Shown in pieces: positions 34,841 through 42,073 of a DNA stretch of 64,000 bases. Made by a program: the position numbers and the translations under genes. Numbering within the stretch: position 1 is the first letter of the stretch; each line of letters opens with the position of its first letter. The notes beneath the pieces are model-generated. The model saw nothing but the letters and a program-made list of their open reading frames with translations. It was not told the DNA's origin and did not search any database. The stretch is from Algihabitans sp965233705 (lineage in GTDB: Bacteria; Pseudomonadota; Alphaproteobacteria; Kiloniellales; DSM-21159): NCBI GenBank assembly GCA_965233705.1, contig CBDDTF010000001.1, forward strand, positions 248,001-312,000, read 5' to 3'.

Positions 34841-36565
34841 ATGACCGACCTCACCCACCCCGCCACCGCCTCGGAGTCGGCCCATGCGGCCACGCTGCTG
34901 GACGCGCCCCGGCCGCGCGCGCGCCGCCTGCGGCAACGCTCCTGGCTGCTGGCGGCCGCCGTGGCGATCGCCGCCCTGCTGGCGACGCCGGTGCTGGGCG
35001 TCTTCGCCAGCCTGTTCCAGGAAAGCGAGGGGGCCTGGGCGCATCTGGTCGCCACGGTGCTGCCCGACTACGTGGCCAACACCCTCTACCTCGCCCTGCT
35101 GGTCGGCGTGGGCGTCTTCACGATCGGTGTCGGCACGGCCTGGCTGGTCACCATGTGCCGCTTTCCGGGCCGCCACCTGTTCGAGTGGGCGCTGATCCTG
35201 CCGCTGGCCTTTCCGGCCTACGTGATCGCCTACGCCTACACGGACTTCCTGCAGCATCCCGGTCCGGTGCAGACGCTGCTGCGCGAAGTCACCGGCTGGG
35301 GACCGCGCGCCTACTGGTTTCCCGAGATCCGCTCGGTCGAGGGCGCCGGGCTGATGTTCACCCTGGTGCTCTATCCCTACGTTTACCTGCTGGCGCGCAC
35401 CGCCTTCCTCAACCAGTCGGTCTGCGCGCTGGAGGTCAGCCGCACCCTGGGCCGCAGCGCCTGGTCCGCCTTCCGCCATGTCGCGCTGCCGCTGGCCCGC
35501 CCGGCGATCGCCACCGGCACGGCCCTAGCCCTGATGGAAACCCTGGCCGACTTCGGCACGGTGGCGCACTTCGGCGTGCCGACCTTCACCACCGGCATCT
35601 ACCGCGCCTGGTTCTCCATGGGCGACCGCATCGCCGCCGCCCAGCTCGCCGCCAGCCTGCTCGCCTTCGTGCTGCTGGTGCTGTTTCTGGAGCGTTGGCA
35701 GCGCGGCCGCTCGCGCTACTTCCAGACCAGCCGGAAGTACCAGCAGCTTCCCGGCTACCGGCTGACCGGCTGGCGCCGCACCGCCGCGGTGGCGGCCTGC
35801 GCCCTGCCGCTCGGCCTTGGCTTCCTGCTGCCGCTGGGCCTGCTGCTGGAGCTGCACCTGAGCGCCGGCCACGACCTTTTCGGCCGCCGCTACATCGAGC
35901 TGGTGACCAACTCCTTCACCCTGGCCGGCCTCTCCTCCGTGCTGGCGGTCGGCCTGGCGCTGACCATGGCCTACGCCGCCCGCCTCGCGCCCGGACCGCT
36001 GACCCGCGGCGCCAACCGCATGGCCAGCCTCGGCTACGCCGTGCCCGGCTCGATCATCGCGGTCGGCGTGCTGATCCCTCTGGCCAGCTTCGACAACGCC
36101 CTGGACGCCTGGATGCGCGCGACCTTCGGGGTCTCCACCGGGCTGCTGCTGACCGGCAGCATCGCGGCGTTGATCTTCGCCTACATGGTGCGCTTCATGG
36201 CGGTGGCGCTGAACACGGTGGACTCCAGCCTGGCCAAGATCACCCCGGCGATGGACGACGCCGCGCGCACGCTGGGCGCCGGCAGCGGCGGCACGCTGCG
36301 CCGGGTGCATGCGCCGCTGCTGCGCGGCGGGCTGCTGACGGCCGGGCTGATCGTCTTCGTCGACGTGATGAAGGAGTTGCCGGCGACGTTGATCATGCGG
36401 CCCTTCAACTTCGACACCCTGGCGGTGCAGGCCTATCGCCTGGCCGCCGACGAGCGCCTGGCCGAGGCCGCCACCCCCTCGCTGGCGATCGTCGCCGTCG
36501 GTCTCCTGCCGGTGATCCTGCTCAGCCGCGAGATCATGCGCTCGCGCCCCGGCCACGAGAGCTGA
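34841..36565 (+). CDS. fbpB: ferric iron ABC transporter permease (FbpB type, two fused domains)
   Basis: This is an inner-membrane permease for Fe(III). The 574-residue protein has about twelve hydrophobic segments in two halves. Each half carries the EAA loop: EVSRTLGRSAWSAFRHVALP in the first and DAARTLGAGSGGTLRRVHAP in the second. LPLAFPAYVIAYAYTDFL and FVDVMKELPATLIMRPFNFD are typical of FbpB/SfuB proteins. The matching binding protein is encoded 1.3 kb downstream on the opposite strand, with an unrelated EamA gene in between. The ATPase FbpC is not in the window. Confidence 0.9.
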   Translation: MTDLTHPATASESAHAATLLDAPRPRARRLRQRSWLLAAAVAIAALLATPVLGVFASLFQESEGAWAHLVATVLPDYVANTLYLALLVGVGVFTIGVGTAWLVTMCRFPGRHLFEWALILPLAFPAYVIAYAYTDFLQHPGPVQTLLREVTGWGPRAYWFPEIRSVEGAGLMFTLVLYPYVYLLARTAFLNQSVCALEVSRTLGRSAWSAFRHVALPLARPAIATGTALALMETLADFGTVAHFGVPTFTTGIYRAWFSMGDRIAAAQLAASLLAFVLLVLFLERWQRGRSRYFQTSRKYQQLPGYRLTGWRRTAAVAACALPLGLGFLLPLGLLLELHLSAGHDLFGRRYIELVTNSFTLAGLSSVLAVGLALTMAYAARLAPGPLTRGANRMASLGYAVPGSIIAVGVLIPLASFDNALDAWMRATFGVSTGLLLTGSIAALIFAYMVRFMAVALNTVDSSLAKITPAMDDAARTLGAGSGGTLRRVHAPLLRGGLLTAGLIVFVDVMKELPATLIMRPFNFDTLAVQAYRLAADERLAEAATPSLAIVAVGLLPVILLSREIMRSRPGHES

Positions 36566-36583
36566 GACCGTCCGCGCAACCGC

Positions 36584-37549
36584 TCAGGCCCCGGCGTGCG
36601 CCCCGGCCGTCTCGCCGCGCGGCTTGACCAGGGTGACGCCGAGCAGCAGCAACAGCAGCGCCGCCCAGACCCAGCCCGAGTGGCGCTCGGCAAAGACCAG
36701 CATGCCCCAGCCGATGCCCGAGAGGGTGACGACATAGCCGATCTGGCTGGCGAAGACGGGGCCGGCGCGGATGACCAGCCAGATCAGGCTGGTGTAGGCG
36801 AAGAGGTGGGCCAGGGCCATCGCCAGCATGGCGGCATCCGCCACGCCCCACCTGCGGGTCAGGTCGATGCCGGTGCCGGTCGCCCAGACCAGCGGCGCCA
36901 GCACCAGCGTGGCGGCCAGGCTGAAGCCCAGCAGCGCGCCGAAGGCGTCGCAGTCGCGCGGCATCCGCAGGTCGATCACATTGTCCTCGACCGCGTAGCA
37001 GAGCGGCGCCAGCGCCGCCACCAGCACCCAGGCGACCAGGCCCGGCGCCGGCAGGCTGCTGTCCGGCGCGACCAGCAGCACCACTCCGGCCAGGCCCAGC
37101 AGCAGGCCGAGCAGACGCAGCGCCGTCGCCCGTTCGCTGCCCAGCGCGACCGCCAGGGCCGCGGTCATCAGCGGCGAGGTCGAGAGCACGATGGCCAGCA
37201 CCCCGGCCGGCAGCGCCTGGGCGGCGTAGAAGGAGGCGGTGTGCGGGATCACCGCGCCGCAGAGCCCACAGGTCAGATAGAAGGCGGCATGCCGCCACGA
37301 CAGCGGCAGAGGCCGGCGCAGCGCCGCCTGCCGCGCGCCCAGCAGGGCGACCAGGATCAGCGCCTGCCAGAGGGCCAGGCCCAGCGGATGATGGCCGCCG
37401 GCGGTCGCCAGCTTGGCCAGGACCACGGTGCTGCCCCAGGCCGTGCCGGCGAACAGCAGCAGCAGCCAGTAGCGCAGCGGGCCCGCGGCGAAGCGGGCGG
37501 CCAGGCGCCCCGCCAGGGCGCTGCCGGCGGGACGGCGAAGCGGACTCAT
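36584..37549 (-). CDS. EamA/DMT-superfamily transporter
   Basis: The 321-residue inner-membrane protein has ten predicted helices, such as YWLLLLFAGTAWGSTVVLAK, LALWQALILVALLGA, LLGLLLGLAGVVLLVA and VWAALLLLLLGVTLV. The two EamA repeats are visible, with the PxxAxFYAAQALPAGVLAIV segment typical of the family. The substrate is unknown. It is convergent with the iron permease (18 bases apart) and lies between the two iron-uptake genes without evident relation. Its short 5' region adjoins repeat copy 3. Confidence 0.85.
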   Translation of the reverse strand: MSPLRRPAGSALAGRLAARFAAGPLRYWLLLLFAGTAWGSTVVLAKLATAGGHHPLGLALWQALILVALLGARQAALRRPLPLSWRHAAFYLTCGLCGAVIPHTASFYAAQALPAGVLAIVLSTSPLMTAALAVALGSERATALRLLGLLLGLAGVVLLVAPDSSLPAPGLVAWVLVAALAPLCYAVEDNVIDLRMPRDCDAFGALLGFSLAATLVLAPLVWATGTGIDLTRRWGVADAAMLAMALAHLFAYTSLIWLVIRAGPVFASQIGYVVTLSGIGWGMLVFAERHSGWVWAALLLLLLGVTLVKPRGETAGAHAGA

Positions 37550-37670
37550 GCCGGCCAGCTAGCGCAGGCGGCGGCGGCCGTCAACGCGCGCGCCCACACA
37601 GGGCGCGCCCACAGATGCCAAGCCCACAGATGACGAAGGGCGCCCCCCCTGCGGGACGCGCCCTCGCCGC

Positions 37671-37810
37671 TCGAGCGATGCCCGACCGGAGTAACTCGCC
37701 TTGGCGAATCGCCAGGTCGGAGCGCGTCGCTCCAAGCCTCTGGGTTCGGGCGGTTTTGCCCGACCGGCGGACCCACCGAAGTGGGTCCACACGGTCGCAA
37801 ACCGCCCGAG
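37671..37810. repeat. dispersed hairpin element, copy 3
   Basis: The right hairpin, 37747-37809, is almost perfect: CGGGCGGTTT, GC, GACCG and GGACCCAC pair with GTGGGTCC, CGGTC, GC and AAACCGCCCG around CGAA. The left module (37680-37735: TCGCCTTGGCGA and GGAGCGCGTCGCTCC) is shared with copy 5 in the opposite orientation. It lies 26 bases past the iron-binding protein stop. Confidence 0.85.
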
Positions 37811-37836
37811 CTGCTCGCCGCTCGGCGCGGTGCGGC

Positions 37837-38901
37837 TTACTCGTAGCCGACCCGGTCGTAGATCTGCTGCGCCAGCGCCTGGTTCTGGCCCAGCGCGGTC
37901 AGCGTCAGCTCGTCCTCCTCGAACTCGCCGAGCTGGGTCAGGCTGTCGGGCAGCGGCACGCCGGCGACCACGGGATACTCGTCGTTGCCCTCGGCGAAGT
38001 ACTGCTGCGCCTGCTCGCTGGCGAGGTACTCGAGGAACTTGATCGCGTTCTCGCGGTTCGGCGCGTTGGCGACCACGCCGGCGCCGGACACGTTGACGTG
38101 GGCGCCGGTGGTGGCCTGGTTGGGGAAGACCACGCCGATGCCGTCGGTGGACCCGCTCAGGCCGTCCACGTCCTTCCGCAGCGCCCGCGCGAAGTAATAG
38201 GTGTTGGCGACGGCGATGTCGCACTCGCCGGAGACGATCGCGCGAAGCTGGTCGGTGTCGCCGCCCTGCGGGTCGCGGGCGCGGTTCTCCCACAGCCCCT
38301 CGGCCCAGGCCTCGGCCGCGTCTTCACCCTTATGGGCGATGACCGAGGCCATCAGCGAGAGCATGTAGATGTTCGACGAGCTGCGGGTGCAGACCAGCCC
38401 CTTGTACTTGGGATCGGCCAGGTCGGCGTAGGTCTGCGGCGGGTCCTGCACATCCTCCTTGTCGTAGAAGATCACGCGCGCGCGCTTGGAGAAGCTGAAC
38501 CACTTGCCCTCCTCGTCGCGCAGATGCGCCGGGATCTTCTCAGCCAGCAGGTCGGAGTCGACGCCTTGGAACAGCCCTTCCTCTTCGGCCGCCCAGATGC
38601 GTCCGGCATCGACGGTGATCAGCAGATCGGCCGGGCTGTTGCGCCCCTCGCTCTTGATCCGCTGGATCAGGACGTCGGCCTTGTCCTCGATGCGGTTGAG
38701 GGTGATTCCGGTCTGCTCCTCGAAGTCGCGATAGAGCCGCTCGTCGGTGTCGTAGTGCCGCGAGGAGTAGATGTTGAGCTCGCCTTCGGCCTGCGCCGGT
38801 GCGGCTACGCCTGCGCTTGCGAGCAGGGCGGCCCCCACCATCAGGCTGGTCAGCGGGGCCCCTGCCGGAAGTCCGCGTCGGGTCACGCGCATGGTCCTCA
38901 T
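37837..38901 (-). CDS. fbpA: ferric iron ABC transporter substrate-binding protein
   Basis: This is a periplasmic Fe(III)-binding protein of 354 residues. It has a signal peptide (arginine-rich start, LTSLMVGAALLASAGVAAPA, cut near AQAEG). ELNIYSSRHYDTDERLYRDF is the class signature. CDIAVANTYYFARAL holds the paired tyrosines that bind iron in FbpA/FutA proteins. The ATG at 38899-38901 follows GGAGGATC, an excellent ribosome site. A Fur-like box lies 156 bases upstream. It pairs with the permease gene at 34.8 kb. Confidence 0.93.
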   Translation of the reverse strand: MRTMRVTRRGLPAGAPLTSLMVGAALLASAGVAAPAQAEGELNIYSSRHYDTDERLYRDFEEQTGITLNRIEDKADVLIQRIKSEGRNSPADLLITVDAGRIWAAEEEGLFQGVDSDLLAEKIPAHLRDEEGKWFSFSKRARVIFYDKEDVQDPPQTYADLADPKYKGLVCTRSSSNIYMLSLMASVIAHKGEDAAEAWAEGLWENRARDPQGGDTDQLRAIVSGECDIAVANTYYFARALRKDVDGLSGSTDGIGVVFPNQATTGAHVNVSGAGVVANAPNRENAIKFLEYLASEQAQQYFAEGNDEYPVVAGVPLPDSLTQLGEFEEDELTLTALGQNQALAQQIYDRVGYE

Positions 38902-39056
38902 GATCCTCCAAAAGCTCTCGTGTCTGGCGCGCCGCCACACGGCGGCCGTGCCGGTTCGCCACCCCGAACCGCGGTATCTTGCGAGGCCGGGGGACGCGCC
39001 GCAACGCCGGGCCGGCCCGGCCAGACATTGCGATCCGTTCGCATTCGCGACGCTAC

Positions 39057-39073
39057 TGAAAATCATTCTCATC
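39057..39073. promoter_or_regulatory. Fur-box-like operator upstream of the iron-binding protein gene
   Basis: TGAAAATCATTCTCATC resembles the Fur consensus core TGATAATCATTATCA closely. It is framed by a GACGCT/AGCGTC inverted repeat (39049-39083). The adjacent gene is for iron uptake, as expected. The 336-base gap 38902-39237 otherwise holds a GGGGCAAAATGCCCC hairpin near 39089 and no gene. Confidence 0.6.
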
Positions 39074-39237
39074 CGCAAGCGTCGTCTTCGGGGCAAAATG
39101 CCCCGGCCGCCGGGCGTTGCCGGAACCTGGCCGAGACTGCGCCGCCCCTCGGCCCGGGCGGGGGCCGGGCGGCCAAGCGCGGATCGCGGCAGTGCAGCGC
39201 GCTGCGGCATAAGGGCGCGCCGCCCGCGACGACGGGC

Positions 39238-39888
39238 TCAGCCCGGCAGACGCGCGGACAGGCGAAGCTGGCCCGGCGTTTCGCCCTCCACCGCCAAGCG
39301 CCCGCCCTCGGCGAGGATCAGATGGCGCGTGAAGTAGGCATGCACGTTGCGCGGCGTGAGGTCGTCGACCTCGGCGTGCTCGTCGAGCCCGACCTCGCTT
39401 TCGGGGCGCAGGCGCGCGTCGGTGCCGCTGGCGGTCACCGCGATATCCGTGCCCTCCGCGCCCACGTCCAGCGCGAGCTCCACCGCGCCGCCCCGCGGCA
39501 GGCTCTCGGCGGCGAGCTGGCAAAGGTTGAGGATCACCTTCCCCGCCGCCGCCGGCAGCGTCGCCGGCAGGTGCTCCGGCCAGGTCAGGCTCGCTTTCTG
39601 GTGCCCCAGCATCTTCTCCGCGAGGTCGCGCACCAGGCCGTAGTCGCTCACCGCGCCGCCGCTGGCGCCGTAGGCCAGGCGGTAGAACTGCAGCACGGTC
39701 CCGGCCTGCTGCGCGCTGGCCGAGGCGAGCTTGACGGCATCGTCGCCCATCAGCAGGTCGTCTTCGGCCAGCAGCTCCATGCCGTTGTTCACCGCCCCGA
39801 CCGGCCCGACCAGGTCGTGGCACAGCCTGGAGGCAAGCAGCTCGGCCAGACGCAGGTCCAGTGGCTGTTGAATTCGGGCGTCGCTCAT
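39238..39888 (-). CDS. chpT: histidine phosphotransferase ChpT
   Basis: ChpT relays phosphate from CckA to CtrA and CpdR. The 216-residue protein carries LAELLASRLCHDLVGPVGAV with the phospho-accepting histidine (about residue 24), then NNGMELLAEDD, typical of ChpT. A degenerate ATPase-like C-terminal domain without ATP-binding motifs follows (KVILNLCQLAAESLPRGG). ATG 39886-39888 is chosen as the conserved start; an upstream ATG at 39942 adds an unconserved lead. It is divergent from DUF3553, a pairing I recall from related genomes. Confidence 0.9.
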   Translation of the reverse strand: MSDARIQQPLDLRLAELLASRLCHDLVGPVGAVNNGMELLAEDDLLMGDDAVKLASASAQQAGTVLQFYRLAYGASGGAVSDYGLVRDLAEKMLGHQKASLTWPEHLPATLPAAAGKVILNLCQLAAESLPRGGAVELALDVGAEGTDIAVTASGTDARLRPESEVGLDEHAEVDDLTPRNVHAYFTRHLILAEGGRLAVEGETPGQLRLSARLPG

Positions 39889-40077
39889 CGTCCCTCGTCT
39901 CTCCTCTCGGCCCCGCGCCGCCATCTCGCCGCACACCGGCAAGCCTGCGTCGCTCTTGCGATTTTGTCCGCCGTTGCCAGCGCCTATAGACTGAGCAAGC
40001 GGAGTTGGCCTACGTCAAGGGGCGGACGCCCCCCGCCCCCCCGGGCGGCCGACCACGAAGGAGAAGACGGTATCGCG

Positions 40078-40272
40078 ATGGAGTTCGAGCTGGTGCCCGG
40101 CACCCTGGTCCGCCACCCCGACAAGCCGGAGTGGGGTCTGGGCCAAGTGCAGTCGGCGATCGGCAACCGGGTCACGGTGAACTTCGAGCATGCAGGCAAG
40201 CTGCTGATCGACAGCAGCCGGATCGGCCTGACCATCGTCGATCCCGATACGCACGATCCCGACGCGGGCTAG
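40078..40272 (+). CDS. DUF3553 family small protein
   Basis: The 64-residue protein reads FELVPGTLVRHPDKPEWGLG, QVQSAIGNRVTVNFEHAGKL and LIDSSRIGLTIVD, which is the whole DUF3553 domain. It resembles the small beta-barrel (CarD/SH3-like) modules found at helicase ends. No signal or membrane segment is seen. A GAAGGAGAAG ribosome site precedes ATG 40078. Function is not known. It sits 190 bases from chpT (divergent) and 66 bases before the formate dehydrogenase genes. Confidence 0.85.
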   Translation: MEFELVPGTLVRHPDKPEWGLGQVQSAIGNRVTVNFEHAGKLLIDSSRIGLTIVDPDTHDPDAG

Positions 40273-40337
40273 GCCGCCGGCCAAGGGATCTGGGGAGAGG
40301 TGCCGGCCCAGCCGGCGGAAACGACTTAGGGGACAGC

Positions 40338-42062
40338 ATGCCCGAGGGCGACGCGGTATCGGTCAAGCGCAAGATTCATCCGGGCTCCGGCCGCCGCCGC
40401 TCGCCCAAGCACCCGGGCGGACGGCTGCTCGAGCCCGAGGCCCTGGAGGAGGTGCAGACCCTGCTGGGCGAGCGCCCGCGGCGCGCCGACCTGCTGATCG
40501 AATACCTCCACCTGCTGCAGGATCGCTACGGCTGCCTGCACGCCCGCCACCTGCAGGCGCTGGGCGAGGAGCTGGGCCTGCCCATGGCGGCGGTCTACGA
40601 GGTCGCCTCCTTCTACGCCCACTTCGACATCGTGCTCGACGGCGAGACGCCGCCGCCGCAGCTCACCGTGCGGGTCTGCGATTCCCTGACCTGCGCGCTG
40701 TCGGGCGCCGACGAGCTCTTGGCGCGGCTGCCGGCTGCGCTGGGCGGCGCGATCCGCGTGCTGCGCGCGCCCTGCATGGGCCGCTGCGACGTCGCGCCGA
40801 CCTGCGAGGTGGGCCACCGCCACGTCGACCGGGCCAGCGTCGAAACCGTCGCCGAGGCCGTCGAGGCGGCGATCAAGCGCGGCGAGCGCCACCCGGAGAT
40901 CCCGCCCTACGAACCGCTGCAGGACTACCGCGAGGGCGGCGGCTATGCGCTGCTGGAGGCCTGCCGCGACGGCACGCGCAGCGTCGAGGAGCTGACCGCC
41001 GCCCTCTCCGATTCCGGGCTGCGCGGGCTGGGCGGCGCCGGTTTCCCGACCGGCAAGAAGTGGCAGATCGTGGCGCAGCAGCCAGGCCCGCGGCTGCTCG
41101 CCGTCAACGCCGACGAGGGCGAGCCGGGCACCTTCAAGGACCGCTACTACCTAGAGCGCTGGCCGCACCGGGTGCTCGAGGGCATGCTGTTGGGGGCCTG
41201 GGCCGTCGGGGCAGAGCGCTGCTACCTCTATCTGCGCGACGAGTATCCGGCCGCCTACCGCATCCTGCAGAACGAGCTGGCCCGCCTGCAGGAGGCCGGG
41301 TTGCTGCGCGGCGTGACGGTGGAGCTGCGCCGCGGCGCCGGGGCCTACATCTGCGGCGAGGAGTCGGCCATGCTGGAATCGCTGGAGGGCCGGCGCGGCT
41401 ACCCCCGGCACAAGCCGCCCTACGCCGCCGAGGTCGGACTGTTCGGGCGGCCGACCCTGATCCACAACGTCGAAACGCTCTACTGGGTGCGCGACATCGT
41501 CGAGCGCGGCGCCGACTGGTTCGCCCAACACGGCCGCCACGGACGCAAGGGCCTGCGCAGTTTCTCGGTCTCCGGCCGGGTGCGCCAGCCCGGCGTCAAG
41601 CTGGCGCCGGCCGGGATCACCGTGCGCGAGCTGATCGAGGAGTACTGCGGCGGCATGGCCGAGGGACACAGCTTCAAGGGCTACCTGCCCGGCGGCGCCT
41701 CCGGCGGCATCCTGCCGGCCAGCCTGGGCGACATCCCGCTCGACTTCGGCACCCTGGAGGAGCAGGGCTGCTTCATCGGCTCGGCCGCGGTGGTGATCCT
41801 CTCCGACCAGGACGACATGAAGAAGGTCGCGCTCAACCTGCTGCGCTTCTTCGAGGACGAGTCCTGCGGCCAGTGCACCCCCTGCCGGGTCGGCACGGAG
41901 AAGACGGTCAAGCTGATGGAACGCGCCCAGTGGGACGTGCCGCTGCTGCAGGAGCTGGCGCGCACCATGCGCGACGCCTCGATCTGCGGGCTCGGCCAGG
42001 CGGCGCCGAACCCGCTGGAATCGGTGCTCAAGCACTTCCCCGAAGACCTCGAGCCGCGGTGA
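40338..42062 (+). CDS. NAD-dependent formate dehydrogenase, fused gamma-beta (NuoE-NuoF-like) subunit
   Basis: This diaphorase part passes formate electrons to NAD. Residues about 30-185 are a NuoE/FdsG-like domain with [2Fe-2S] ligands Cys114, Cys119, Cys146 and Cys150. The rest is NuoF/FdsB-like. The FMN/NAD site is in GLGGAGFPTGKKW and NADEGEPGTFKDR, and GAYICGEESAMLESLEG follows. The [4Fe-4S] site is in ESCGQCTPCRVGTEK plus a later ICGLG cysteine. The FdsG and FdsB equivalents are one chain of 574 residues. The start follows AGGGGACAGC. It lies 11 bases before the alpha-subunit gene. Confidence 0.9.
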   Translation: MPEGDAVSVKRKIHPGSGRRRSPKHPGGRLLEPEALEEVQTLLGERPRRADLLIEYLHLLQDRYGCLHARHLQALGEELGLPMAAVYEVASFYAHFDIVLDGETPPPQLTVRVCDSLTCALSGADELLARLPAALGGAIRVLRAPCMGRCDVAPTCEVGHRHVDRASVETVAEAVEAAIKRGERHPEIPPYEPLQDYREGGGYALLEACRDGTRSVEELTAALSDSGLRGLGGAGFPTGKKWQIVAQQPGPRLLAVNADEGEPGTFKDRYYLERWPHRVLEGMLLGAWAVGAERCYLYLRDEYPAAYRILQNELARLQEAGLLRGVTVELRRGAGAYICGEESAMLESLEGRRGYPRHKPPYAAEVGLFGRPTLIHNVETLYWVRDIVERGADWFAQHGRHGRKGLRSFSVSGRVRQPGVKLAPAGITVRELIEEYCGGMAEGHSFKGYLPGGASGGILPASLGDIPLDFGTLEEQGCFIGSAAVVILSDQDDMKKVALNLLRFFEDESCGQCTPCRVGTEKTVKLMERAQWDVPLLQELARTMRDASICGLGQAAPNPLESVLKHFPEDLEPR

Positions 42063-42073
42063 GGGAGACAGCC

